From contig NC_088345.1 of NCBI RefSeq assembly GCF_036884655.1, positions 29,579,001 to 29,643,000 on the forward strand: a stretch of DNA of 64,000 nucleotides, given 5' to 3'. The translations under genes were made by a program, and so were the position numbers. A model generated the notes under the pieces. That model saw only the letters and a program-made list of their open reading frames with translations. It did no database searches and had not been told where the DNA came from. Below, in pieces: positions 23,592-34,947 of the stretch. The DNA is from Musa acuminata AAA Group. Its lineage: Eukaryota > Streptophyta > Magnoliopsida > Zingiberales > Musaceae. Within the stretch, counting starts at the first letter, position 1; each line of letters starts with the position of its first letter.

Positions 23592-25175
23592 ATGGCATAC
23601 GCCGGAAACCAAGAGGGGCATTCTATTATGCGTCCACCCATGTTCAGTGGGATGGACTACACCTACTGGAAGACCCGAATGAGGATCTTTCTTATTTCTA
23701 TGGATTTTGAACTGTGGAATCTTGTTGAAAACGGATTTTCGAAGTCTTCTCTTCCAATGATCGATTGGAATGATTTGGAGAAGAAGGCTTTCGCTCTTAA
23801 TGCAAAGGCTATGAATGCCTTATTTTGTGCACTTGATAAAAACGAGTTTAACCGTGTTTCAACTTGTGAAACTGCATTTGATATTTGGCACACACTCGAA
23901 GTGACCCATGAGGGCACAAGTAGAGTAAAAGAGTCAAAAATCAATTTGTTGTTACATTCTTTCAAACTTTTTCGGATGAAACTGAGTGAAACCATTGGCG
24001 ACATGTTTACCCGTTTCACGGATGTCGTCAACGGTCTAAAAGGACTCGGAAAGAGCTTTTCAGATTTTGAGCTTGTTAATAAGATACTAAGATCCCTTCC
24101 TAAGAGTTGGGATCCTAAAGTCACTGCTATTCAAGAGGCAAAAGATTTGTGAAATTTCCCTCTTGAAGAACTAATCGGGTCATTAATGACCTACGAAATG
24201 ACTTGTAAAGCTCATGAAGAGCAAGAAGACATCCTTCCAAAGAACTGGAAGGATATGGCACTCAAAACTTCTGAATGCCACTTGAGAGAAAACTCAAGTG
24301 ATGAGGACTGTGATGATGACTTGGCACTTCTAACAAGAAAGTTTAAAAAGTTCTTTAAAAGAAACAAGTTTAAGAATGATGCAAAAAATAAACTTGAACC
24401 CAAGAAGGACCAAGTAATCTGCTATGAATGCAAAAAGCCGGGACACTACAAGAGTGATTGTCCCCAAGTCAAAAGGAGAACGTCAAAGAAAAAGGCGCTT
24501 CAAGCAACATGGGATGACTCAAGCGCATCCGAAGAAGAGGAGTCCAACACCGAGCAAGTTGCTCATTACGCCTTAATGGCCATCGAAGATGAGGTAAAAA
24601 ATTCAATAGATGCAGATTTATCATTCGATGAATTATTAAATGCTTTCCATGAATTGTTTGATGAGTGTAAGACTATCAGTAGTAAATACAAATTGCTAAA
24701 AAAGGAGCATGATAGTCTTATTTGTAATTTCGATAAGTTAAATGCTGAACATCATGATAGTTTAAGCCCATGCATAAAATGCCATGATCTAGAAACTCTC
24801 CAAAAAGAAAACTTGCTACTTAAGGACACCTTGAAGAAATTCGAGGTTGGTAGCAAGTCATTGAACATGATCCTTACAAACAAGGGTCACGTTCCCAAAA
24901 GAAGTGGAATTGGATTCGTGAGAAGTCCTCACCAAAATCCAACCACCTTCATAAAAGGCTCCATCCTACATATTCGACGTCAAGACAAATGTAACTTCTG
25001 TTGTAAATTTGGACACAAGACACATTATTGTTCATTCAAGAAAATAAGTCCAAACAAATTGATTTGGGTTCCTAAAGGAACCATGATAAACTCCATGCAA
25101 CATAATAAACAATGCAGGTCTATCTTTGAGGCACCCAAAAGCAAATGGGTACCTAAAAATCATCCTTTCTTGTAG
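23592..25175 (+). pseudogene. gag region of the SIRE element
   Basis: The start ATG at 23592 lies 37 bases after the PBS, as in E. The N-terminal part is DUF4219/UBN2-type Gag (MDYTYWKTRMRIFL, LNAKAMNALFCALDKNEFN). A TGA at 24150-24152 interrupts the frame just before the conserved PLEELIGSLMTYEM block. The same frame then runs to a TAG at 25173-25175. Unlike the gag-only elements, this copy has a zinc knuckle CYECKKPGHYKSDC at about residues 277-290 (CX2CX4HX4C). A second one, CNFCCKFGHKTHYC, is at about 467-480. These nucleocapsid motifs bind RNA during packaging. Confidence 0.92.
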
Positions 25176-26570
25176 AAACCCACACCATCGCAAGCTAGGA
25201 GCAAGAGATGGTACCTTGATAGTGGATGCTCAAGGCATATGACCGGAGATCCATCTCATTTCTCTAAGCTCACTAGCATAGACGAAGGCTATGTCACCTT
25301 CGGAGACAACAACAAGGGTAAAATCATTGGCAAAGGAACCATAGGTAACAAATCCAACCTTTTTATTGAAGATGTTCTGTTAGTTGATGGTTTAAAACAT
25401 AACCTCTTGAGTATTAGTCAATTATGTGATAAAGGATATACTGTCAAATTCGAATCTAATGCTTGCATCATTGAAAAACCACATAAAAATATGTCTATGA
25501 TTGCATTAAAACAAAATAACGTATACACTATTGACATCAATGACTTATGTGATGAAATGTGTTTTGCGGTTATGAATGAGGATGCTTGGCTATGGCATAG
25601 AAGATTAGGTCATGCTAGCATGAAACTAATCACTCAAGTATCATCTAGAGAACTTGTAAGAGGAATTCCTCATATCAAGTTCATCAAAGACAATGTATGT
25701 GATGCTTGCCAATTAGGTAAACAAATTAAGGGTAGTTTCAAAGTTAAGAATCAAATAAGCACCTCTAGGCCCTTACAATTGATCCATATGGACTTGTTCG
25801 GACCAATCTCTACATCGAGTCTAGGAGGTAGCAAATACGCCTTTGTCATTGTTGATGACTACAGCAGATATACATGGACCTACTTCTTAAAACAGAAAAA
25901 TGAATGCTTTAGATATTTTCCCAAGTTTTGTAAACTTGTTCAAAATGAGAAGGAATCTATGATTTCGTCAATTAGAAGTGATCATGGTGGAGAATTTCAA
26001 AACCATGATTTCAAAGAATTCTGTGAACTCAATGGATACAACCATAATTTCTCTACTCCAAGAAATCCTCAACAAAATGGGGTAGTAGAAAGAAAAAATT
26101 GAAATTTACAAGAAATGGCAAGAACCATGTTGAATGAACATGGCCTACCCAAATATTTTTGGGCCGAAGCTGTAAACACTGCATGCTATATTTTGAATAG
26201 AGTTCTAGTAAGACCCTTACTCTCCAAAACTCCTTATGAGTTATGGAATAACAAAAAACCCAATGTCTCATATTTTAAAGTCTTTGGGTGTAAGTGTTTT
26301 ATCTTGAATGAAAAGGATAACTTAGGAAAATTCGATGCTAAATCTGATGAAGGAATCTTTCTTGGTTATTCTTCGGTTTCTAAAGCTTTTCGTATTTTCA
26401 ATAAAAGAACCTTAATTATTGAAGAATCCATCCATGTTGTTTTCAATGAGATTTCCGAAATTAAGAAGAATGATCTTGATGATGATGTTAACTTTGATTC
26501 TTTGAATTTAAACGAAACCCCGTCTCCAACTAGCAACTTGGATGCATCCACTTCCTTACCCAAGGATTGA
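25176..26570 (+). pseudogene. Protease and integrase region of SIRE pol
   Basis: Same frame as gag. The protease active site is DSG in WYLDSGCSRHMTGD (Asp codon 25218-25220). The GAG-pre-integrase/HHCC zinc domain reads LWHRRLGHAS, then CDACQLGK. The integrase DDE core is seen as HMDLFGP, VDDYSRYTW and RSDHGGEF, with PQQNGVVERKN. A TGA at 26100-26102 falls where copia integrases have Arg (probably CGA to TGA), and another at 26568-26570. Protease matures Gag-Pol and integrase inserts the cDNA. The stops mean no full polyprotein is made. Confidence 0.92.
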
Positions 26571-28185
26571 AAGTATGTAGATGCCAATCCTAAGGAGCTA
26601 ATCTTAGGAGACACATCAAAGGAGGTTCAAACACGATCCTCTTTTAAGAATTTTTGTGGCAACGCCGCCTTTCTCTCGCAAATTGAACCCAAATGTGTTG
26701 ATGAAGCCATGAAAGATGATTCATGGATTATCGCAATACAAGATGAATTGAATCAATTTGAGAGAAATGAGGTGTGGACGCTTGTTCCTAGGACAAAATG
26801 ACCATTTAGTTATTGGTACTAAATGGGTCTTTAGAAACAAGCAAGATGAAAATGGTATCGTGGTTAGAAACAAGGCTAGATTAGTGGCCAAAGGTTTCAA
26901 CCAAGAAGAAGGTATCGATTACGAAGAAACCTTCGCACCTGTGGCTCGATTGGAAGCCATAAGGATGCTCCTTGCCTACGCTAGTTGTAATAATTTTAAG
27001 TTATTTCAAATGGATGTTAAAAGCGCTTTTCTAAATGGCTTTATTTTCGAAGAAGTTTATATTGAACAACCTCCTGGCTTTGAAAATAATAGTCTCCCTA
27101 ATCATGTGTTTAGATTGACTAAAGCTTTCTATGGTTTAAAACAAGCTCCAAGGGCGTGGTATGAGAGACTTAGTTCCTTTCTTATTGAAAATAATTTCAT
27201 AAAAGGCAAGGTTGATACTACATTATTCATCAAAGACTTTGAAAATATTATCTTTGGTTCTACGAATGAATCTCTTTGTGAGTCCTTTGCTAAAACTATG
27301 AGTCATGAATTCGAAATGAGTCTAATGGGAGAATTAACATTCTTCTTAGGTCTACAAATCAAACAACTAAGCAATGGCATCTTTATTAGCCAAACTAAAT
27401 ATGCTATGAGTTTACTAAAGAAGTTTAATATGAATAACTCAAAAGCTATTAACACTCCTATGAGCACCTCCACTAAGTTAGAAATTGATGAAAGTGGAGA
27501 AAGCTTCGATCAAAAAACCTATAGGGGTATGATAGGAAGTTTACTTTACCTCACTGCAACTAGACCAGACATAATGTTTAGTGTAGGACTTTGTGCTAGA
27601 TTTCAATCAAACCCTAAGATATCTCATCTCAAAGCAGTTAAAAGAATACTCAGATATCTTAATGGTACCACAAATCTAGGATTATGGTACCCAAAATCAG
27701 AGAAGTTTGAGTTAACTGCTTATGCTGATGCGGACTTCGCTAGTTGTAGATTAGATAGAAAAAGCACATCAGGAACATGTCAATTCTTAGGACATGCCCT
27801 TGTTTCCTAGACATCTAAGAAACAAAACTCGGTTGCACTATCAACAACCGAAGCTGAATATATTGCAGCAAGTGCATGCTGTGCACAAGTTGTTTGGATG
27901 AAAAATACCTTAGAAGATTATAAAGTTCATCTCAAAAACATTCCCATTAAATGTGATAACACAAGTGCAATATGCCTAATAAAAAACCCTATACAACACT
28001 CGAGAACAAAACATATTGATATCAGACATCACTTTATACGAGATCATGTTACGAATCATGATGTAATCATAGAATTCATTAATACGAAACATCAACTAGC
28101 TGACATCTTTACAAAACCTCTAAGTGAAGAACAATTTGATTTCATAAGAAGCGAATTAGGAATGTTGATGTGTCCGAATAAATAA
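26571..28185 (+). pseudogene. Reverse transcriptase and RNase H region of SIRE pol
   Basis: RT blocks are clear: [48 protein letters not shown] and [15 protein letters not shown] one-base insertion in the A-rich run 26793-26798 shifts the frame. The YVDD catalytic motif is absent: LFIKDFEN is joined directly to IIFGSTNES (27223-27260), an in-frame loss of about 10-12 codons. RNase H follows (ADADFAS, then ALSTTEAEYIAAS) with TAG at 27808-27810 between them, where SWTSKKQ is expected. The C-terminal segment RTKHIDIRHHFIRDH to LADIFTKPL is intact and stops at 28183-28185. Confidence 0.93.
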
Positions 28186-28793
28186 ACTTGTTAAAATTAT
28201 TTTTCGGACTATATTGAATGATCAAATCACTTGATTACCATGTTTCCATGATTATTTTTGAAAATCTGTACCATGCTTTTTGTTGATGACAAAGGGGGAG
28301 AAACATATGAATTGATAAAAACTGCCATGATCATGTCATACTTGCAAAATACTTGAGTGATGCTATAAACAATGTTATGATTATGCCATCCTTGCATCAC
28401 CAAGAGATATATGAACGTGTGCTATAGTTTGCATTATGCCCTAAGTTGATATCTTATCATGTGAAGAAAATGCAAAACTTGCTAGAATATTTCAAATATG
28501 TGCATCATGTAATAGCGCTTCACAGCTTTATATGATAATGTTCAAACTACATGATGAATAGTTACAAACACAATCATACAAACTTGATGATGTATGTCAA
28601 GCCTTGACATCATCTTTGAAGAGATACATCATGATGAGTATCATGATGGGAGTATTGATAAGTTTAACTGATCTATCTTATCAATACGTCACTTGAATTC
28701 TTAGGTCTTGAATTCAAGGTTGACTTATCTCAACTATGGCATATAGACAGGGGGAGTTAAGGATAACTCCATTATCAATTGATTGTCATCATC
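28186..28793 (+). other. SIRE region between pol and the polypurine tract
   Basis: About 600 bp of AT-rich non-coding DNA. It includes GACAAAGGGGGAGAAAC (about 28279-28295) and, near its end, CATATAGACAGGGGGAG. Its last part resembles the 3' end of the spacers in A and E. No envelope-like ORF. Confidence 0.75.
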
Positions 28794-28806
28794 AAAAAGG
28801 GGGAGA
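28794..28806 (+). promoter_or_regulatory. Polypurine tract of the SIRE element
   Basis: AAAAAGGGGGAGA, one base before the 3' LTR start TGTTGAATC. Identical to the tract of A. Confidence 0.9.
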
Positions 28807-28807
28807 T

Positions 28808-30837
28808 TGTTGAATCTCGGATTTTGATGATGAAGTCAATTGTCATTTGTTGTCTAATCTATGTGTTGAGATAAGTGTGCAGGATTAACTACGATGAAAG
28901 TTAGACAAGCAGCAGGAGTTGCGCCGGAGTCAAGTTCATGATCACGTTGGGAGTTCGAGAGTTCGACGGAAGTTCGGACGATCGTCGGAGGTTCTGCGAG
29001 AACAGATCCGAGAAGTCCAGAAGCTTGCCAAGCGAAGCTCGTCAGAATTCGCCAAGTGGATCATCGCAAAGTCCAGGAGTTTGCTGGAAGTCCGCAGAAG
29101 AATCACCGAGGGTTCATCGGATGATCGACGGAAGTTCGTCGGAAACTCGCCGGAAGAAGCGATTGACGCATCGGAGCAAAGCTGCAGAAATTGTCTTAGA
29201 TTTAATCATAGTTAGCATGTTGATTAAGTTGGAAAATGGGAGGTGATCCCATTAGCTTAATCTTGGGGCAATTGGGCCACTGAAAAGATTGAAATTGGGC
29301 CAAATGGAGCTAACCATTCGGACCCTGATTGCACCAGGAGGTGCAACCGCCTAGGCCAAGAGGTGGCACCGCCTGGGCTAAGCCTCCCAGCGAGACTGGG
29401 CGGTGCAACCTCCCCATCCAAGAGGTGGCACCGCCTGAGCTCAGTCTTCGAGCTAGACTGGGCGGTGCAACCTCCCTGACAGAGAGGTGGCACCACCTGA
29501 GCTCAGTCTTCGAGCTAGACTGGGCGGTGCAACCTCCCTGACAGAGAGGTGGCACCACCTGAGCTCAGTCTTCGAGCAAGACTGGGCGGTGCAACCTCCC
29601 TGACAGAGAGGTGGCACCGCCTGAGCTCGGTCTTCGAGCTCTGCCAGGCGGTGCAACCTCTCCAGTCAAGAGGTGCAACCGCCTGATCCTGAAATTCCGG
29701 GATTTGATCGTTTTGAGCTCCAAATTTGAATTGGGTTGGGGCCTATAAATACCCCACCCATTGAGCACTGAAGGGATACAGATCCACACCGAATTCTTGA
29801 TCTTTTCAGTGATTCTAAGAGCTCAAATTTGTGTAAAGTCCAAAAGTTCTCCTCTTTTCTGTTCTTCAAGTCTTGAGTTGTAAAGAGAGGAGAGAAAGGA
29901 TCTGTAAGGGTTGTCTCCTGAGCCCGTCAAAAGGAGAGAAACTGTAAAAGGGCAGTTGGCCTTCGCCTATTGAAGGAAGGCCCCTAGTTGACGTCGGTGA
30001 CCTCGCCGGTGGAGGAAGCCAAAAGTGGAGTAGGTCAAGACTGACCGAACCACTCTAAATCTCTGGTTTGCGTTTATTTTGAGCACTTTATCATTACTGC
30101 AAACCTCCTACATAGCTACTGCTCTCTGCGCTTTTACGAACAAGTTTCTAAGTTCTAATCTTTCCGAATCTGCATTCAGACGTCAAAAGGTGTTTTCGTA
30201 CGATCTTTACATTGCAGCTTACATTTACGTCTTGAATCTGTTTATAACTGCGAACTGTCTTCTGCGCTTTTACGAACGAGTTTCTTTGCAGTTTACATTT
30301 ACATTTTGATTCTATTTATAACTGCAAACTGTCTTCTGTAATTTTACGAATGAGTTTCAACATTTAGACGTAAAACTGTATTTAGACGTAAATCGGCTTT
30401 CCTCGCACAATCATCAGATTTCAGTTTACATTTACGTCTTGATTTCAACTGCATACTGCCTTCTGCGAGTATACAAACGAGTTTCAAAGTTCAGACGTAA
30501 ATTTGCGTTTAAGACGTAAATCTGCGTTTAGACGTAAATCTGCTTTTTGCAGATTACTTTTTGAGCTGTACAATAGCAGCACATTGTCTTTATACTTCTG
30601 CTCAAACTGCGCTTAGACGCAATCTGAGTTTAGACGCAATTTGCATTTAGACGCAAACTGCGTTTAGACGCTAACTGTGTTTAAACGTAAACTGCACTTA
30701 ATCATAAGTAATCTTAGAATCGGCTTTTGCATCAAAATAGTTTTTATCGAACGAACGCAGCTTTCGTTTTTAATCGCTGAAAGATTTCCGCTGCACTAAT
30801 TCACCCCCCCCCCCTCTTAGTGCTCTCGATCCTAACA
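28808..30837 (+). repeat. 3' LTR of the SIRE element
   Basis: TGTTGAATCTCGG to GATCCTAACA, 2030 bp. It has the full order: array of GGCGGTGCAACC units (29330-29690), TATAAATA at 29744-29751, leader and 18-bp-type units (30360-30690), and the CACTAATTCACC tail. It keeps the promoter that the 5' LTR lost. Confidence 0.93.
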
Positions 30838-31159
30838 GTTGGCCCAATTCCAATCCCAATTATGTGCTAACTACGAATTCTAAGACATTTCCTAAGCTAA
30901 ACAAGTCTATAAGTCTAGTTTCTTCCGGCGAGCTTCCGGCGATCTTCGGGCGAACTTCCAACGATCTCTCGATAATATTCCAGCGGACTCCCGCTAAGCT
31001 CCTGGACTTCACGATGATCTTCTTGGCGAGTTCCGACAAGGTTCTTTGGCAAACTTCTGGACTTCTTGGTTGGTTCCGATAGAACTTCCGATGAATGTCC
31101 GGACTTCCGATGAATTCTCGAACTCCCAACGAAATTACATTCTTGACTCCGGGATTTCA

Positions 31160-31290
31160 TTTTGCTTTATGCCTTGCTATCATAGTTAATCCTGCGTCAA
31201 GAAGTTTGCTTTATGCCTTGCTATTGAAATGGAGAACGTTTGCCTCAACATGATTTTGCTTTATGCCTTGCTATCGTAGTTCATCGGTTT
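31160..31290. repeat. Three copies of a 20-bp motif at the C2/C1 junction
   Basis: TTTGCTTTATGCCTTGCTAT occurs at 31161-31180, 31205-31224 and 31255-31274, once in LTR context and twice beyond it. The last copy abuts C1's gag. C2's 3' LTR has one related copy near 15089. This pattern is typical of error-prone break repair that copies a nearby template. The last copy supplies the stop of the C1 gag frame. Confidence 0.8.
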
Positions 31291-32148
31291 GTTCCTCGTT
31301 TTCGGATGTACTTGTTTCGTCCAAAGTCACTTTGAATATTCTCTTCTTCTTTGACAACTTCTTTTTAAGTTCATTTTTATTCTTTAATTCTTGTTTAATG
31401 AACTTTTTTAGTTTTATAGTGAGAAGTTCAAGTTCATCATCACTTGACCTTTCGCTCGAGTGGTTTTCATTTGTTCTAAGTGTTAAATCCTTCCTGTTCT
31501 TTGGAAGGTTGTTCTCATGTTCGCTTTGTGCCAAACAACTCATTTCATAGGTCATTAAAGACCCAATAAGTTCTTCGAGAGGGTAAGTATTCAAATCCTT
31601 AGCCTCTTGAATGGCCGTTACTTTAGGATCCCAAGTTTTAGAAAGAGATCGTAAAACTTTATTAACAAGTTTAAGATTCGAAAAACATTTGCCAAGAGCT
31701 CTTAAGCCATTGACGACATCCGTAAAATGGGTGTACATGTCAACAATGGTTTCGCATGGCTTCATTCGAAATGGTTCAAAATCATGCATCAAAAGATTTA
31801 TCTTAAATCCTTTACTCTACTAGTGCCTTCATGTGTGATTTCAAGTGTATGCCAAATATTGAAAGTCATTTCGTAAGTAGAAACTTGATTGAATTTATTT
31901 TTGCCTAAGGCACAAAATAAAGCATTCATAGCTCTAGCATTTAAAGAAAAAGTTTTCTTCTCCAAATCATTTCATTCTTTCGTTGGAGTATAAGACTTTT
32001 TAAATCTGTTTTTAATGATATTCCATAAGTTTAAATCCATAGAAAGCAAGAAAACTCTCATTCGAGTTTTCCAATAAGTGTAGTTCATCTCATTGAACAT
32101 AGAAGGACGAATAAAAGAAATACTCTCTTGAAATCTGAAAAGAGTCAT
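31271..32148 (-). pseudogene. gag relic of C1
   Basis: On the minus strand it starts at an ATG complementary to 32146-32148, about 37 bases after the PBS, and follows the E Gag plan. The part 31271-31792 is one open frame (HDFEPFRMKPCETIVDMYTH onward, ending SENEEQTDELR). Frameshifts near 31795-31805 and other lesions break the N-terminal third. No zinc knuckle is present: lysine-rich KKKLSKKKR passes into the acidic tail. Its natural C-terminus is gone, because the last residues and stop come from the repeat-filled junction at 31255-31285. Confidence 0.8.
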
Positions 32149-32184
32149 TTCTCTTGGGTGTTAAACCAAATGAGAAATAACGTG

Positions 32185-32198
32185 GCTCTGATACCAAC
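32185..32198 (-). promoter_or_regulatory. Primer binding site of C1
   Basis: GCTCTGATACCAAC, the reverse complement of GTTGGTATCAGAGC, lies directly next to the LTR start at 32199. It is complementary to initiator methionine tRNA. Confidence 0.88.
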
Positions 32199-33329
32199 TG
32201 TTAGGATCGAGTCGGCACTAAGAGAGGGGGGTGAGTTAGTGCAACGGATAAAATTACATCAGTTCGAAAAACTTTCGTTCAATTAAAATCGATTTTGGAA
32301 AGATGTTAATTTGAAACACATTCGTAAGAGTATACGGCTAAAGTAATGAGGAAGTATAGCAGTTTACAATAAATATAAATAGCAAAATAGAAATGCAAAC
32401 CAGATTTTATAGTGGTTCGATCGTCGTAACCTATGTCCACTCTCGATTCCTCTTCCGTCGTGGCCATCGGCATCCACTAACAGTCTTCCTTCAATAGGCA
32501 AAGACCAACCACCTTCTTATAACACTTTCTCTTTTTCACGAGTTTAAGAGATAACCCTTACAAGTCACTCTTTTATAAGTATTCCCTCACACACATTCCT
32601 TAGGACTAACTCTAAGCACTAGGAGGAGGGAACTCAAAGCTTTGGTAGAGTTTACTCAGTTTTTTTTCTCAAAAATTCTTGCTCCTTTCTTATTGCCAAA
32701 GTGTGGTATTTATAGGCCCCAAATAGTACAAAAATGGAGTTAAAAATTCAAACATCTGGGTCTTCCAAGTACGGGTGGTACCACCACTTGACATTGGGTG
32801 GTACCACCGTCTGCAGCCTAACATTAGGTGGTACCACCACCTGACACACTATCACTAGGCGGTACCACCGCCTAGTCTGGTGGTACCACCGCCTAACAGC
32901 CTTGAAGATCGAGTTTTTCGAGTTTTCTAACTCACAAGCAGTGCCACCGCTTGACCCAACTTTTGGATCACTAAATGGGCCTCCCAATGAGCCCAAATCA
33001 GTCCCAATTAAGGCTCAATTAGCTCATAATTGAGTTAGCATGATTATACCAAAAGCTAACTCAATTAGCCCCATAAACTACTTCAATCTTAGATAAATGA
33101 TTACAAAACATGAATCCTTTGTCCAACATGTCATTGGTTCATCCGACACTCTTTCGATCCTTCGGCGCATCGTCCTCTCCTTCAGCGTATTACCCAATCG
33201 GCATGTTGACTCCCACAACTTCCGATCTCCTTGGCGCAATGTCCGATCCTTCGGCCCGATGCCCGAATTCATGGCACGAGCCTTCTGTCGACACGTCAAC
33301 CGATCCTTCGGCTCGACGTCCAATCTTCC
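32199..33329 (-). repeat. 5' LTR of C1, outer end deleted
   Basis: It starts TGTTAGGATCGAGTCGGCAC and matches 10829-11940. TATTTATA at 32707-32714 is the minus-strand TATA box and GGCGGTACCACCGCC-type words lie at 32770-32960. It stops at GACGTCCAATCTTC, where 11920-11940 continues to TGACATGTTC. The outer roughly 140 bp and the terminal ATTCAACA are missing. Confidence 0.85.
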
Positions 33330-34933
33330 TAAGAGATATGTGGGACATGTTAGAGGAAAGGATATTGAAGATATTGATCCTCAAACCTACGAAGAGGCTA
33401 TTACGAGTATAGACTCGAAGAAGTGACAAGAAGCCATGAATTCTGAGATGGATTCCATGTACTCCAATAAGGTTTGGAACCTAGTTGATGATGCACCCGA
33501 GGGTCTTGTACACATCGATTGTAAGTGGATCTTCAAGAAGAAGATTGGAGTAAATGGAAAGGTAGTGACCTATGAAGTCAGGCTAGTGGCTAAGGGGTAT
33601 CGTCAAAAGTAAGATGTTAACTATAACGAAACCTTCTCACCCGTAGTCATGTTAAAATTCATCTGAATTCCACACTATGATTTTAAGATCTGGCAGATGG
33701 ACGTGAAAATCATATTCATCAATGGAAACCTCGAGAAGGAGGTGTATATGATACTGCTTGAGGGATTCGTGTCCAAGGACTGCCCAGATAAGGTGTATAG
33801 TTTACTTAAGTCCATTTATGGACTAAAGCAAGCTTTCCAAAGTTAGAACATAAGATTTGATGAGGCAATCGGATCTTATGACTTCGTTAAGAATAAAGAT
33901 AAGTCTTGTGTGTATAGGAAGGTAAGTGAAAGCGCTATCACCTTCTTGGTGTTATATGTATAAGATATCCTGATCATTAGGAATGATGTAGGAATGATAT
34001 CCACAGTAAAGGCTTGGTTATCTAGATACTTCTCCATAAATAACTTAGGTGAAGCATCCTATATTTTGGGGATTCAGATGTATAGAAATAGATCCAAAAG
34101 GATACTTGGCTTATCCCAATCTAGGTACATAGACACTATTGTCAAAAGATTTGGCATAAAAAATTTCAAGAGAGGTCTCATACCAATGAGACATGGGATA
34201 TCGCTTTCCAACAGTATGTCCCCAAAGACTCGTGAAGAAAGGGCAAACATGAATAGGATATCCTATGCCTCAACGTTATAGTCTATCATGTATGTCATAC
34301 TATATACCAGGCCTGATATAGCGCATACTTTGAGTGTCATGAGCAAATATCAGGCAGATCCAAGTTTGAAGCACTAGAAAGCAGTAAAGTATATCCTTAA
34401 GTACTTAAGAAGGACTAATGATCTTTTACTAGTATATGGAGGTGGTAGCCTTAGAGTTGAAGACTACACGGACTCGAGTTTCCAATCTAATGTCGATGAT
34501 AGCAAGTCGAATTCGGGATATATGTACACCCTGAATGCAGGAGCAGTATGTTGGAAGAGTTCCAAGCAAAGATATTACTGGTGACTCGACCACAGAGGCA
34601 GAGTACATTGATGTAGTAGAGGCAGCAAAGGAGGGAGTCTAGATGAAGAAGTTTATCTCAGATCTAGGAGTCATGCCGGGCAGCGATGAGCTAATTTCCT
34701 TATAGTGCGACAATAATGGGGTGATTCTTAAATGAGGGAACTCGGGTCTCATCAGAAGTGTTCTAAGGAGGTTCTAGCTTATTAGAGAGATCGTGACCCG
34801 AGGAGATGTAGTAGTGAAAAAATTTCCATCCGAAGATAACATCGTAGATCTACTAACAAAATCGTTGTCTTATATTATCTTTGACCATCACAGGGGTCTG
34901 ATGGGGATCAAACACATAGGTAATTGACTTTAG
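33330..34933 (+). pseudogene. Reverse transcriptase and RNase H relic of element B (pol, second part)
   Basis: Copia RT can be followed with many stops: RYVGH, DPQTYEEAI, MNSEMDSMYSNKVWNLVDD, CKWIFKKKIGVNGKVVTYE, WQMDVK, SIYGLKQAF. The catalytic YVDD appears as YV-stop-D near 33957. The open stretch 33994-34278 covers WLSRYFSINNLGEASYILGIQ. RNase H traces (TRPDIAHTLSVMSKYQ, DYTDSSF, GYMYTLNAGAVCWKS) follow. The part before RYVGH is missing because of the deletion that also cut C1. The stop density is much greater than in the SIRE element, so B is older. Confidence 0.85.
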
Positions 34934-34947
34934 GTCAAGTGGGAGAT
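34934..34947 (+). promoter_or_regulatory. Polypurine tract of element B
   Basis: GTCAAGTGGGAGAT lies directly before the 3' LTR start TGCTAGTCATAGGTG. It is less pure than the SIRE-group tracts. Confidence 0.7.

Larger units (their letters stand above)
21797..30837 (+). mobile_element. Complete SIRE/Maximus-type copia element, defective
   Basis: It is 9041 bp: 5' LTR 21797-23540, PBS 23543-23554, gag-pol 23592-28185, polypurine tract 28794-28806 and 3' LTR 28808-30837. A perfect GTTGG duplication lies at 21792-21796 and 30838-30842. Removing the element restores a C2 LTR sequence like that at 14766-14800. Domain order protease, integrase, RT, RNase H is that of Ty1/copia. It lacks the envelope-like ORF found in some SIRE elements. 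Five nonsense codons, one frameshift, a deletion of the RT active site and a TATA-less 5' LTR make it non-functional. It is the only copy here that could represent the autonomous partner of the gag-only elements. Confidence 0.95.
13973..31195 (-). mobile_element. Element C2: gag-only SIRE-type element nested in C1
   Basis: On the minus strand the pieces are: 5' LTR (about 31195-21019, split by the SIRE element), gag relic (about 21018-20069), spacer (20068-18107) and 3' LTR (18106-13973, split by solo LTR D). Two deletions have damaged it. One removed the PBS, gag start and LTR end at 21018/21019. The other cut the outer end of the 5' LTR near 31195, where a repeat-filled junction leads back into C1 gag. 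The left boundary TGTTAGGA at 13973 is clean. Confidence 0.75.
21019..31195 (-). repeat. 5' LTR of C2, interrupted by the SIRE element
   Basis: The left piece, 21019-21796, has a minus-strand TATA box (21477-21484) and GGCGGTACC-type words (21545-21730). The right piece, from 30843, continues CCCAATTCCAATCCCAATTA, matching 14774-14800 of C2's 3' LTR, and runs to about 31195. Both LTR ends are missing. Confidence 0.8.
10829..33329 (-). mobile_element. Element C1: gag-only SIRE-type element in B's pol, disrupted by C2
   Basis: Read on the minus strand, the pieces are: 5' LTR (33329-32199, distal end lost), PBS, gag relic (32148 to about 31285), AT-rich spacer (13972-12084) and 3' LTR (12083-10829). 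Element C2 with its own passengers lies in the middle. No pol domains belong to C1. The left terminus reads TATTAGGATCG instead of TGTTAGGATCG. The right end is cut off inside the LTR and joins B's RT region, so no target duplication can be shown. About 0.6 kb of B's integrase-RT linker is missing at the same place. Confidence 0.8.

Noticed and set aside
23663..24124. 153-codon minus-strand ORF opposite SIRE gag (and the like at 31611-31823, 41095-41394 and 41596-41787)
   Set aside because: Shadows of gag. The same antisense openness follows gag in each copy and carries no motif.
28186..28793. An envelope-like gene after SIRE pol
   Set aside because: Some SIRE elements have one, but here only about 600 bp of stop-rich AT DNA lie between pol and the polypurine tract.
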